Shown: positions 35,513-43,178, counted from the stretch's first letter. The stretch: 64,000 bases of DNA from Zoogloea sp. 1C4 (GCF_009469605.1 NZ_SSXU01000021.1:1-64000); one strand, 5' to 3'. Notes: generated by a model not told the origin, from the sequence alone. Program-made: numbers and translations.

Positions 35513-36040
35513 GTGCACCCCACCGCCGCACTCATCCAGCTTCACGACGACATCGACCAGCGGGTCGGAATGATCCGCGCCGGGCAACCCGACTGGCTGT
35601 GCGCCAAGGGCTGCGACACCTGCTGCCGGCGCCTCGCCAGCGTGCCCAGCCTCACCGCCAGCGAGTGGACGCTGCTGCGGGACGGGCTGGACGCGCTGCC
35701 GGCCGCCCAGCTGGATGAGATCCGCCGCCGCGTGGCCGCGCTGGCCGATGCCGCGGTACGTCCGGTGGTCTGCCCGATGCTGGATGAGGCCAGCGGCGCC
35801 TGCCCGGTGTATCTCAGCCGCCCGGTGGCCTGCCGCACCTACGGCTTCTACATCGAGCGCGACAAGGGCCTGTACTGCCGCGACATCGAGGCGCAGGAAG
35901 CCGCTGGCGAACTGGCCGGAGTGGTGTGGGGCAACCACGAGGCCGTGGACCGCCGGCTCGCCGCCCTGGGCGAAACCCGCCCGCTGACCGACTGGTTTGC
36001 CGGCTGGACCGACGATCCACCTGCTCGCGGCGCGCCCTGA
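35513..36040 (+). CDS. YkgJ family cysteine cluster protein
   Basis: A 175-residue soluble protein with a CxxxCxxC-type cluster. Cysteines occur in CAKGCDTCCRR, VVCPML, GACPVYLSRPVACRTYG and GLYCRDIE; the block RPVACRTYG is the YkgJ/UPF0153 signature, thought to bind zinc or an Fe-S cluster. A GTG start at 35513 follows GAGGA. Function unknown. Next gene on the strand is 91 bp away and has its own promoter. The 189 bp between the CIRCE box and this gene hold no other gene. Confidence 0.85.
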   Translation: MHPTAALIQLHDDIDQRVGMIRAGQPDWLCAKGCDTCCRRLASVPSLTASEWTLLRDGLDALPAAQLDEIRRRVAALADAAVRPVVCPMLDEASGACPVYLSRPVACRTYGFYIERDKGLYCRDIEAQEAAGELAGVVWGNHEAVDRRLAALGETRPLTDWFAGWTDDPPARGAP

Positions 36041-36071
36041 CGGGATTTGCGCGGGTGGCTGCACGCAGAAC

Positions 36072-36099
36072 TTGAAATCCGGCATTGACTGTATATTAT
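36072..36099 (+). promoter_or_regulatory. Sigma70-type promoter for the zinc-ribbon/helicase pair
   Basis: TTGAAA (36072-36077), 16 bp, TATTAT (36094-36099), in a locally AT-rich patch 33 bp before the ATG at 36132. Both hexamers are close to consensus. A TATATT two bases upstream is an alternative -10. Confidence 0.55.
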
Positions 36100-36131
36100 T
36101 ACAGCTTAAAGAGGGTTTCAAAGGTTTCACC

Positions 36132-36329
36132 ATGCCGCGCTTCATCTGCCCCCATTGCCATAGCCCGGTCGATCCCGCATCGATGGATTTCGCCACCGGC
36201 CCCGGCGCCTATTACCGCGTCTGCCCGGTGTGCGACGAAGCCGTGCTGGTGTCCCTCGCTGCCGGCCTCCACGCCGCCGAGCCCGAGCCTGCCGCCAACA
36301 GTGCGCCCGAGCCGGAGCTCGCCCGATGA
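36132..36329 (+). CDS. Small zinc-ribbon protein
   Basis: A 65-residue protein with two CxxC pairs (ICPHCHSPVD and VCPVCDEAVL) predicted to bind one zinc, then an Ala/Glu/Pro tail. I recognise no named family. The stop overlaps the helicase start (ATGA), so the two are translationally coupled, hinting at a role with the helicase or nucleic acid. Preceded by a good sigma70-like promoter. Confidence 0.75.
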   Translation: MPRFICPHCHSPVDPASMDFATGPGAYYRVCPVCDEAVLVSLAAGLHAAEPEPAANSAPEPELAR

Positions 36330-38404
36330 GCGACGCCGCTACGGCCGAGCTGCCCGCCTACCTCGCCAGCCTCAACGACGCCCAGCGTGCCGCCGCCCTC
36401 CACGGCGCCGGCGAGGATTCGCCTGGGCCGCTGCTCATCATCGCCGGAGCGGGCTCGGGCAAGACCAACACCCTGGCCCACCGGGTCGCCCATCTGCTCG
36501 CCCAGGGCGCCGATCCGGCGCAGATCCTGCTCCTCACCTTCTCGCGCCGGGCGGCGGACGAGATGATCCGCCGTGTCCAGCGCATCGCCGCGCAGGTCTC
36601 ACCGCGCCATGCCCGGCTGGCCCAGGGCGGCTTTCCGTGGGCCGGCACCTTCCACAGCGTGGGCGCGCGCCTGCTGCGGGAGTTCGCCGGGCGCATCGGG
36701 CTTGACCCCGGCTTCACCATCCACGATCGGGAAGATTCCGGCGACCTGATGAACCTCGTCCGCCACGAGCTGGGCTGCTCGGCCAAGCACAAGCGCTTCC
36801 CCCTCAAGGGCACCTGCCTTGCCATCTATTCGGCGGCGGTCAACACTCAGGCGCCCCTGGCCGAGGTGCTGCAGTCGAGCTTTCCGTGGTGCGCCGAATG
36901 GGAGACCGAGCTCAAGCCCCTGTTCCTCGCCTATGTCGAGGCCAAGCAGGCCCAGCAGGTGCTCGACTACGACGATCTGCTGCTCTATTGGGCGCAGATG
37001 GTGGCGGTGCCCGAGCTGGCCGATGAAGTGGGCGGGCGCTTCAGCCACATCCTGGTGGATGAGTTCCAGGACACCAACCGTCTGCAGGCCGGGCTGCTGC
37101 AGGCCATGAAGCCCGACGGCCGCGGCCTTACGGTGGTGGGCGACGATGCCCAGTCGATCTACAGCTTCCGGGGCGCCACCGTGCGCAACATCCTCGAGTT
37201 TCCCGATCAGTTCGATCCGCCCGCCCGGCGCGTCACGCTGGATCGCAACTACCGCTCCACCCAGTCCGTCCTGGCCGCCGCCAACGGCGTGATCGCCCAG
37301 GCGAAGGAGCGTTTCAGCAAGGATCTGTGGAGCGATCGCACATCGGGCGAAAAGCCCCGGCTGGTGTCGGTGCGCGACGAGGCCGACCAGGCCGCCTACG
37401 TGGTCGAGCAGGTGCTGGCCCGGCGCGAGGCGGGGCTCAAGCTCAAGGCCCAGGCGGTGCTGTTCCGCGCCGCCCACCACAGCGTGCGGCTCGAGATCGA
37501 GCTCACCCGGCGCAACATCCCCTTCGTGAAGTTCGGCGGGCTGAAGTTTCTCGAGGCCGCCCACGTGAAGGACGTGCTGGCCATCCTGCGCTGGGCGCAG
37601 AACCCGCGGGATCGCGTGTCGGGCTTTCGCGCCGTGCAGCTCCTGCCGGGCATCGGGCCGAAGACGGCCGGGCGCATCCTCGACAACATCCAGGCCGCCC
37701 CGCCAGGCTGCCAGCTGCTGCCCGAGCAGCCGGTGCCCGAAGCCGCCCGCGCCGAGTGGGAAGTCTTTGCCCGGATGGTCGAAGCCCTCGACACCCCAGG
37801 CGCCTGGCCGGCGCCGCTGGAGCGCCTCGCCCAGTGGTACGAGGCCGGGCTCGACCGCCTGTACGAAGACGCCGCCGTGCGTCAGGCCGACATCCAGCAA
37901 CTCGTGCGCATCGCCGCCACCTACCCGAGCCGCGAGCGCTTCCTCACCGAACTCACCCTCGATCCGCCCGACGCCACCAGCGACGAATCCGGCACCCCGC
38001 TGCGCGACGAGGACTACCTGATCCTCTCCACCATCCACTCCGCCAAGGGGCGCGAGTGGCCGGCGGTGTCGGTGCTGAACACGGTGGATGGCTGCATCCC
38101 GTCCGATCTCGCTACCGGCAGCGAGCGGGAGATCGAGGAGGAGATGCGTCTGCTCTACGTGGCGATGACCCGCGCCAAGGATCACCTCGACCTGATCGTG
38201 CCCCAGCGTTTTTACGTGAGCGGGCAGGCCGCCACGGGCGATCGCCACGTGTACGCCAGCCGAACCCGCTTCATTCCCAACCGGCTGCTGGATCGTTTCG
38301 AGAGCACCAGCTGGCCGCCCGTGGCGCCGACGGCCGATGTCGATCCCCAGGCGCGGGAGAAGGCGGTGGATCTGGCGGCGCGGATGCGGGCGATGTGGCG
38401 CTGA
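36326..38404 (+). CDS. UvrD/PcrA-like superfamily 1 DNA helicase
   Basis: A 692-residue 3'-5' helicase. Motif I is IAGAGSGKTNTLAHR, Ia LLTFSRRAADEM, II LVDEFQDTNRLQ, III GDDAQSIYSFRGA, IV LDRNYRSTQSVLAA, V STIHSAKGREWPAV and VI RLLYVAMTRAKDHL. It resembles the short UvrD-like helicases found beside, and distinct from, the housekeeping UvrD (about 720). There is no nuclease domain. Starts inside the stop of the zinc-ribbon gene. Confidence 0.92.
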   Translation: MSDAATAELPAYLASLNDAQRAAALHGAGEDSPGPLLIIAGAGSGKTNTLAHRVAHLLAQGADPAQILLLTFSRRAADEMIRRVQRIAAQVSPRHARLAQGGFPWAGTFHSVGARLLREFAGRIGLDPGFTIHDREDSGDLMNLVRHELGCSAKHKRFPLKGTCLAIYSAAVNTQAPLAEVLQSSFPWCAEWETELKPLFLAYVEAKQAQQVLDYDDLLLYWAQMVAVPELADEVGGRFSHILVDEFQDTNRLQAGLLQAMKPDGRGLTVVGDDAQSIYSFRGATVRNILEFPDQFDPPARRVTLDRNYRSTQSVLAAANGVIAQAKERFSKDLWSDRTSGEKPRLVSVRDEADQAAYVVEQVLARREAGLKLKAQAVLFRAAHHSVRLEIELTRRNIPFVKFGGLKFLEAAHVKDVLAILRWAQNPRDRVSGFRAVQLLPGIGPKTAGRILDNIQAAPPGCQLLPEQPVPEAARAEWEVFARMVEALDTPGAWPAPLERLAQWYEAGLDRLYEDAAVRQADIQQLVRIAATYPSRERFLTELTLDPPDATSDESGTPLRDEDYLILSTIHSAKGREWPAVSVLNTVDGCIPSDLATGSEREIEEEMRLLYVAMTRAKDHLDLIVPQRFYVSGQAATGDRHVYASRTRFIPNRLLDRFESTSWPPVAPTADVDPQAREKAVDLAARMRAMWR

Positions 38405-38417
38405 AGGGGAGGGCGGG

Positions 38418-38795
38418 TCAGGGCTCGCCCTGGGGGCCGATGCGGAAATCCGCCAGCAGGGTGTCGGCGTCGGGCGTGAGGGGGCGGCCCTTGCTCCTCG
38501 TCCGGTTGTCCCGCGATGCATCGCGCCCGCAGGACGGCATGGCCACCACGGGCCGCGACGGGTGCTTCTGGCCATAGCCGCTCAGGTCGTACACCTGGCC
38601 GTTGATCACCGTCCAGCAGTCGCCGGGCTTGTTGTGGCGGGCGACTTCGGCACGGCTGATGCGCTTTTCCACCGGCGCGGCGGCCACCGGGGCGGGCGCC
38701 GGTGCTGGCGGCGGTGTCATTCCGCTGCCCTGCCAGATCGCCGCGACCGCCAGCCAGAAGCCAACCGTGCCCAGATAGAACAGCTTGTGCATCAT
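38418..38795 (-). CDS. Membrane-anchored cytochrome b5-like protein, one heme ligand unclear
   Basis: A 125-residue protein with an N-terminal helix (LFYLGTVGFWLAVAAIW), a Pro/Ala linker (about 25-42), and a b5-like domain: ISRAEVARHNKPGDCWTVIN, then GQVYDLSGYGQKHPSRP. The first heme His (HP) is present, but the expected second His about 24 residues on is absent, replaced by a Cys/Arg-rich stretch (SCGRDASRDNRTRSKG). It may bind heme differently or not at all. The ATG overlaps the stop of the ferric-reductase-like gene, suggesting an electron partner. Confidence 0.8.
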   Translation of the reverse strand: MMHKLFYLGTVGFWLAVAAIWQGSGMTPPPAPAPAPVAAAPVEKRISRAEVARHNKPGDCWTVINGQVYDLSGYGQKHPSRPVVAMPSCGRDASRDNRTRSKGRPLTPDADTLLADFRIGPQGEP

Positions 38796-40042
38796 TTGAA
38801 ATCGAAGGGTTCGAAATGGATGTGCCTGTCGGGCACTCCTCGGGCGCGCAGCAGCGCCACGGCGGCCTGCAGCATGGCGGGAGGCGCGCACAGGTGGCAG
38901 TGCCAGCCGGTCAGATCGGACGCCTGGGGCAGGATGGCTTTCAGGTTCGGCGCCCTCGGGCCTGTTTCCCGGGTCTCGAGGTGCAGGCCGGCGTCGTGGC
39001 TGGCCAGCTCTTCGAGTTCGTCAAGGCAGGCCGCGCCGGCGTCGTCGGGGTACAGGTAGATCAGGCGCGTGGGGGACGGCAGTCGGCCCTTGCGCAGCTT
39101 TGCGATGAAGGGCGCGATGCCGGCGCCGCCCGCCAGCCAGATGGCCGGCGGCACGTTGTCCTGGGAGACGAAATCGCCGAAAGGCCCCTGGATGCGCACG
39201 GCCACGCCGGTGTTGAGGGCCTGCAACTGGCGGGTGCAGCTGCCCAGCGCCTTGATGCCCAGCGAGATCTGCCCGTCCAGGCGCACGCCGGTCAGGGGGT
39301 AGGGGTGGAATTCGCCGCAGCCCTTGAAGTCTGGCCCGGCGCCAAAGGCGGCCAGCACGAACTGCCCGGTGTCGGCCTCGATCGGCAGGGTGAGGGGTTT
39401 GATGCGCACGTCCACGCTGTCGGCGGCCGGGTGGGCGACGTGGTCCACGATGAAGGGGCGGGCGTTCAGGCCGCCGCCGCGCAAGGCCTGCCACAGCATG
39501 AAGGCGAGGGCCAGGATCGGCAGGCCCAGCAGGGGATGGGTGTGGCCCAGCGCCGCCAGGTGGGCGACCGCCAGCATCACCGCCAGCCCGAGCAGCCAGT
39601 GGGACGCCCGCCAGATGTCGTAGGGCAGCCGCCGGGCCAGCGACACGCCGACGCCCACCATCAGCCCCAGCAGGGCCGCCCAGCCCAGCCAGCCGGGCCA
39701 GCCCTGCTGGAGCGGGTCCAGCGCCGACCATGCCTGTTGCGGCGATTCTTCCCAGCTGTCGGCGGCCAGCGCCAGGGGGTGGAGCAGCAGCGCCAGATAG
39801 GCCAGGATGCCCAGCACGTTGTGCCAGCGGTACAGCCGCTCCAGCCCGCCCAGCCATTCGGTCACCCGTGGGGGGCGGAGCATTGTCAGCAGGCCGGCAA
39901 GGATCAGGCCAACGCCAACCCAGCCTGCAACGATCGCGACATTGCGCCCGGGGGTGAGATTTTCGGGGTAGGCCCAGTAGACGGGAAGGGCGATCAGCAG
40001 CCCGGAGATCAGCGGCAGGGAGAGCCGGTGCAGTGCGTTCAT
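38792..40042 (-). CDS. Ferric-reductase-like transmembrane flavoprotein
   Basis: A 416-residue protein. The N-terminal half has about six helices with candidate heme His residues in RWHNVLGILAYLALLLHPLA and WRASHWLLGLAVMLAVAHLA. The C-terminal half is a ferredoxin-reductase-type FAD/NAD(P) domain: the PFGDFVS block, AIWLAGGAGIAPFIAKL, and the final GVPDRHIHFEPFDF. Likely moves electrons from NAD(P)H across the membrane to iron, oxygen or the b5-like partner encoded next. Same overall architecture as NADPH-oxidase-like bacterial proteins. Confidence 0.85.
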   Translation of the reverse strand: MNALHRLSLPLISGLLIALPVYWAYPENLTPGRNVAIVAGWVGVGLILAGLLTMLRPPRVTEWLGGLERLYRWHNVLGILAYLALLLHPLALAADSWEESPQQAWSALDPLQQGWPGWLGWAALLGLMVGVGVSLARRLPYDIWRASHWLLGLAVMLAVAHLAALGHTHPLLGLPILALAFMLWQALRGGGLNARPFIVDHVAHPAADSVDVRIKPLTLPIEADTGQFVLAAFGAGPDFKGCGEFHPYPLTGVRLDGQISLGIKALGSCTRQLQALNTGVAVRIQGPFGDFVSQDNVPPAIWLAGGAGIAPFIAKLRKGRLPSPTRLIYLYPDDAGAACLDELEELASHDAGLHLETRETGPRAPNLKAILPQASDLTGWHCHLCAPPAMLQAAVALLRARGVPDRHIHFEPFDFK

Positions 40043-40055
40043 GTTGCTGGGCGGC

Positions 40056-40358
40056 TTACGGCTGGTCGGTTCGGGCTTGCAGGTGGGCGCAGAAATCTGG
40101 CCCGCCCGCCACCTCGCGCCCCGCGGCCCTGGCGCGCAGGGCGATCAGGCGCAGGTGGTCTTCCCGGTGGCGCAGGCAGTCGTCGTGGGTGCGAAAGCCG
40201 CGCACGCGGGCCTGATGTTCGATGCGTTCCGCCGGGCTCATCAGCGGCCAGCCGGGGGTGTTGCCCTCGTTCGCCCGCCACGGGCCGCGGGCAAACGCGC
40301 CGCCGGCTGCGCAGCTGAGCGCCAGGACGAACATCGTCCGGTACCCCCACTTGATCAT
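40056..40358 (-). CDS. Small exported protein of unknown function
   Basis: A 100-residue protein with a signal peptide (MFVLALSCAAGGAFARG) and a basic, helical mature part (SPAERIEHQARVRGFRTHDD, then CLRHREDHLRLIALRARAAG). Two Cys (in DDCLRH and DFCAHL) may pair. No family recognised. It ends 14 bp before the ferric-reductase-like gene, so it is probably the first gene of that three-gene unit. The start could be the second Met at 40334. Confidence 0.7.
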   Translation of the reverse strand: MIKWGYRTMFVLALSCAAGGAFARGPWRANEGNTPGWPLMSPAERIEHQARVRGFRTHDDCLRHREDHLRLIALRARAAGREVAGGPDFCAHLQARTDQP

Positions 40359-40539
40359 GACATCTCCCTACCCAAGGCTAACAAGGCTAACGGGCGTCAG
40401 TTTACTCCGCCTCTCCGGTCGCCTTGTGCCTTCCGTGAAACACATTTTCTGCCTTGAAGGCCCTCGGAGCCAACCGCGACGCCACGGATCGGGCTGGCGA
40501 GGCGTGGGACGGCGGGGTGATGTGCAATCGGGCGCCTAT

Positions 40540-40554
40540 TTTGTCATGGACAAA
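40540..40554. promoter_or_regulatory. Candidate LitR/CarH operator TTTGTC-ATG-GACAAA
   Basis: A perfect 6+3+6 palindrome overlapping the -35 hexamer of the promoter for the gene at 40683. The same palindrome recurs at 42564 and, degenerate, at 42490, both at the MerR-type regulator. Binding by that regulator is inferred from this co-occurrence. Confidence 0.7.
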
Positions 40555-40575
40555 TGATTCTGGATTGCCTAAAAT
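40547..40575 (+). promoter_or_regulatory. Sigma70-type promoter for the membrane protein at 40683
   Basis: TGGACA (40547-40552), 17 bp, TAAAAT (40570-40575); each hexamer is one base off consensus. The operator covers the -35. The 324-bp gap 40359-40682 holds this promoter, the operator and a downstream palindrome, and no other gene was seen. Confidence 0.65.
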
Positions 40576-40610
40576 TGAGTCAGGTTCAGCCTTGCTAGGG
40601 TTTGTGCCTG

Positions 40611-40629
40611 TTTTGTGTCAAAGACAAAA
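40611..40629. promoter_or_regulatory. Palindrome related to the LitR/CarH operator
   Basis: TTTTGT-GTCAAAG-ACAAAA, six-base arms with a 7-nt spacer. It contains a GACAAA half-site and lies about 28 bp after the expected transcription start, at the place equivalent to the downstream operator at 42564. Spacing differs from the canonical site, so it may be a secondary or decayed operator. Confidence 0.4.
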
Positions 40630-40682
40630 CGGTTTTCTCCTCCTGAGTGGCGTGGCCGGGTGGCCTTTTGAAGGGGTCGAGC

Positions 40683-40997
40683 ATGTCCAGACTGTTCAAG
40701 CGGCTTCCCGGCCAAGTGCCATCCCCCGCCGGTGCCGAACGCGTGGTGCTGCGTCGTCTTCCCCGCATCCTGTTGATCGGCACCCTGCTGCTGGCCCTGC
40801 CGCCGCTGGCTGCCCGACTGTTCACCGACATGGCGCCGGGCCTGGCGATGGTGGACATCTACTGCGTGAGCCTGATCGTCCTGCATTGGACGGTGGTCTT
40901 TACCGTGGGGATCGGGGCCTTCATCGTGATGGTGATGAAAGGCCCGGCCTACGTGGCCGACGCCTATCCCCTCTCCGACGCCGAGCGGCCCGGCTGA
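40683..40997 (+). CDS. Small inner-membrane protein, candidate member of the B12-regulator regulon
   Basis: A 104-residue protein with a basic amphipathic N-terminus (SRLFKRLPGQVPSPAG) and two membrane helices (ILLIGTLLLALPPLAARLF and VSLIVLHWTVVFTVGIGAFI). No family recognised. AAGGGG precedes the ATG. The promoter carries the same palindromic operator as the neighbouring regulator and gpx, so it is probably controlled by the same protein. Convergent with the lipocalin gene, 25 bp apart. Confidence 0.75.
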   Translation: MSRLFKRLPGQVPSPAGAERVVLRRLPRILLIGTLLLALPPLAARLFTDMAPGLAMVDIYCVSLIVLHWTVVFTVGIGAFIVMVMKGPAYVADAYPLSDAERPG

Positions 40998-41022
40998 GGG
41001 CCGCCGGCGCCGTCAGCCGCCG

Positions 41023-41577
41023 TCAGCCGCCGTCATCCTGCCGACCACTCACCAGCCTGTCCGGATCAAAACCCTGCGCAATCAGCCGGGCGCGGATGCC
41101 GGCTTCCGTGCGCGCATCGAGCGCCGGCTTGCGCGCGAGCACCCACAGGAAGCGCCGCGATGGCTCGCTGACCACCACCCACTGGTAGTCGTCGTCGATC
41201 TCCACCACCCAGTAGTCACCCCACACCAGCGGCAGGAAGGACAGCCACGCCGGCGCAAAGCGCACCTCCAGCTTGGGTGACGTAGGCCCGCCGAGCTGCC
41301 GGGCCTCGCCGATCGCTTCGTTCATGCTGCCGTCAGCCAGCCGGCAGCGGTTGGTCACCCGCACGGTGTTGTCGGCTTGCAGCTGGTAATCGGCCGAGGA
41401 TTCGCCGACGCATTGCTTCTGGAAGCGGTTGGGGTAACGGGCGATCTCGTGCCAGCGCCCCATGTAGCGGGGCACGTCGAGGGATTCGATGGTGGTGAGC
41501 GGGGTGGCGGCATCTTCGGCCACGGCCGCCAGTGGCGCCGCGACGGCCAGCGCGGCGGCGATCAGCAGGCGCTTCAT
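41023..41577 (-). CDS. Blc-like bacterial lipocalin
   Basis: A 184-residue exported lipocalin. The signal peptide (LLIAAALAVAAPLAAVA) has no lipobox Cys, unlike E. coli Blc. The family motif is YMGRWHEIARYPNRFQKQC, followed by VRVTNRCRLADG, WGDYWVVEIDDDYQWVVVSEPS and RFLWVLARKP. It may bind or carry lipids, including peroxidised or modified fatty acids. Its ATG overlaps the stop of the MerR-type regulator (ATGA), so it is made together with it. Confidence 0.92.
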   Translation of the reverse strand: MKRLLIAAALAVAAPLAAVAEDAATPLTTIESLDVPRYMGRWHEIARYPNRFQKQCVGESSADYQLQADNTVRVTNRCRLADGSMNEAIGEARQLGGPTSPKLEVRFAPAWLSFLPLVWGDYWVVEIDDDYQWVVVSEPSRRFLWVLARKPALDARTEAGIRARLIAQGFDPDRLVSGRQDDGG

Positions 41578-42488
41578 GATGCAGTGGCCCGGGCGGCGCG
41601 CCACGCGGCAAGGGCGGCGAGGGCGTCGTCGAGGGTGGCGAAGAGCTGCACGCCCTCCTGACGGGCCACCCGGGCCACGCCACGACCGCCGGCCCACAGG
41701 TCGATGTTCGCCGGCAGCATCTGGCGCAGTTGCTGGAGCAGGCCGGGGATCTGGCGCTGGGGAAATGCCACCGAGAACGACAGGGCGACGATGTCGGCCC
41801 GGTGGGCCTCGGCGGCGCGGCTGATCTCCAGCAGCGGCATCTGGGTGCCCAGCGGCACACAGTCGGCACCCTCCAGGGCCAGCATCGATTCGGCCATCAG
41901 CAGACCCAGCACGTGGGGCTCGTCGGGCACGCTGGTCAGCAGCACCCGCGGGCCGCGACCGGCCGTGGGCAGGGTGGCGATCACCTGGCGCAGCAGGCGC
42001 TTGGTGAGCTCGGTGTACAGGTGTTCCTCGAAGACTTCGAAGCTGCCGTTCTCCCAGGCTTCGCCTACCTTTTCGGTCAGCGGGGCGATGGTGTCCTGGA
42101 CAAAGTGCTGCAATCCCTGGCGAGCGAGGCGTTGCTGCATGGCCTGCTGATAGCCGGCGGAATTGTGCTGCTTGATGAGGGCAAGCAGCTCGTCCAGCTC
42201 GACGGCCTCGGCCGGCGGGGTGGATTCGACCGGCCGCGGGCGGCGCGGGGCCAGGCTGGCGAGCTCGTCGGCCGGTGCGCCGATCAGCTTGCCGGGCCGA
42301 TGCCCTTGATCCATCAGGCGTTTGATGAGGCGCAGGCGCTCCACCTGATCGGCCGGATAGACCCGCTCGCCGTTGCAGTCCCGTTGTGGCGTCGGAAAGC
42401 CGTAGCGCCGCTCCCACATGCGCAGGACGTCCTTGGATAGCCCGGTGTCGCGCTCCACGGCGGCGATGTTGAAGCTGAGGGTGTTCAT
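41574..42488 (-). CDS. MerR-family B12-binding regulator, CarH/LitR photoreceptor type
   Basis: A 304-residue repressor-type protein. The N-terminal MerR helix-turn-helix (FNIAAVERDTGLSKDVLRMW, with WERRYGFPTP) is followed by the four-helix cap with W145-x9-E155-H156, the adenosylcobalamin photoreceptor signature. The cobalamin-binding Rossmann domain has ExHxxG in SVPDEPHVLGLLM (His192 the predicted cobalt ligand). In CarH/LitR, dark AdoCbl-tetramer binds DNA and light releases it. The ATG at 42488 has AGGA five bases before it; this ribosome site lies inside the operator at 42490-42504, so autoregulation is likely. A TTG 15 bases upstream is an alternative start. Confidence 0.93.
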   Translation of the reverse strand: MNTLSFNIAAVERDTGLSKDVLRMWERRYGFPTPQRDCNGERVYPADQVERLRLIKRLMDQGHRPGKLIGAPADELASLAPRRPRPVESTPPAEAVELDELLALIKQHNSAGYQQAMQQRLARQGLQHFVQDTIAPLTEKVGEAWENGSFEVFEEHLYTELTKRLLRQVIATLPTAGRGPRVLLTSVPDEPHVLGLLMAESMLALEGADCVPLGTQMPLLEISRAAEAHRADIVALSFSVAFPQRQIPGLLQQLRQMLPANIDLWAGGRGVARVARQEGVQLFATLDDALAALAAWRAARATAS

Positions 42489-42489
42489 A

Positions 42490-42504
42490 TTTGTCCTGAA
42501 CAAT
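42490..42504. promoter_or_regulatory. Degenerate LitR/CarH operator at the regulator start
   Basis: TTTGTC-CTG-AACAAT, matching the palindrome TTTGTC-N3-GACAAA with two changes in one arm. It abuts the regulator's ATG and overlaps its ribosome site. A further GACAAA half-site at 42521 and an ACAAA at 42511 suggest a cluster of weak sites in this 90-bp divergent region. Confidence 0.6.
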
Positions 42505-42518
42505 TGTTAGACAAACCG

Positions 42519-42547
42519 TTGACAAATGGGAATCTGATCCCTATCTT
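42519..42547 (+). promoter_or_regulatory. Strong sigma70-type promoter for the gpx-folE2 operon
   Basis: TTGACA (42519-42524, exact consensus), 17 bp, TATCTT (42542-42547). Flanked upstream by the degenerate operator cluster and downstream by the perfect operator at 42564, a layout suited to repression. The start codon of gpx is 50 bp beyond the -10. Confidence 0.75.
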
Positions 42548-42563
42548 ACGAACAAAGAGCTAT

Positions 42564-42578
42564 TTTGTCTAGGACAAA
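42564..42578. promoter_or_regulatory. Candidate LitR/CarH operator TTTGTC-TAG-GACAAA
   Basis: A perfect 6+3+6 palindrome about 10-25 bp after the expected transcription start of the gpx operon, 18 bp before the gpx ATG. Identical arms to the site at 40540. A repressor here would block initiation or early elongation. Confidence 0.72.
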
Positions 42579-42596
42579 CAAAAAGTGAGGCTGAAC

Positions 42597-43154
42597 ATGC
42601 GTATCCAATCTGGCGGTTTTGCCTGGCTCGCGGCGGTGGTGCTGGCCGGTGCTGCGCCCGGCGTGGCATCCGCCGCCTGCCCGCCGCTGCTGGACCACAG
42701 CTTCACCACGCTCCAGGACGGCAAGCCGATGCCCCTGTGCCAGTACGCCGGCAAGGTGATCCTGGTGGTGAACACCGCCAGCTACTGCGGCTTCACCAGC
42801 CAGTACGACGGGCTCGAAAAGCTCTACGCCCGCCTGAAGGACAAGGGGTTGGTGGTGGTCGGGTTCCCGTCCAACGACTTTGGCGAGCAGGAGCCCGGCA
42901 ACGACAAGGAGATCGCCGATTTCTGCCGGCTCACCTACGGGGTGAAGTTTCCGATGGCCAGCAAGACGGTGGTCAGCGGCAAGGGCGCCAACCCCTTCTA
43001 TCTGAAGCTCGCCGAGATCACCGGCAGCCGCCCCAAGTGGAACTTCCACAAATACCTCATCAACCGGGATGCGACCCAGGTGGTCGCGTACACCAGTTTC
43101 ACCAAGCCGGACGACAAGGAATTGGTCAACAAGATTGACCAATTTCTCAAATAA
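42597..43154 (+). CDS. Exported glutathione-peroxidase-family protein
   Basis: A 185-residue thiol peroxidase with a signal peptide (LAAVVLAGAAPGVASA), so probably periplasmic. The peroxidatic Cys lies in NTASYCGFTSQYDGLEKLY, and the WNF motif in RPKWNFHKYLINRD gives the conserved Trp and Asn. The usual catalytic Gln (FPxNQFGxQEPG) is replaced by Asp in FPSNDFGEQEPG. It may reduce lipid hydroperoxides. First gene of the run controlled by the B12 regulator; 24 bp to folE2. Confidence 0.92.
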   Translation: MRIQSGGFAWLAAVVLAGAAPGVASAACPPLLDHSFTTLQDGKPMPLCQYAGKVILVVNTASYCGFTSQYDGLEKLYARLKDKGLVVVGFPSNDFGEQEPGNDKEIADFCRLTYGVKFPMASKTVVSGKGANPFYLKLAEITGSRPKWNFHKYLINRDATQVVAYTSFTKPDDKELVNKIDQFLK

Positions 43155-43178
43155 CCCCAACGTCAGGAGCCTGCCCCG

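Noticed and set aside
41011-41036. Short tandem CGTCAGCCGC repeat at the lipocalin stop
   Set aside because: Only about two and a half units; too short to call a repeat element, probably chance in GC-rich sequence.
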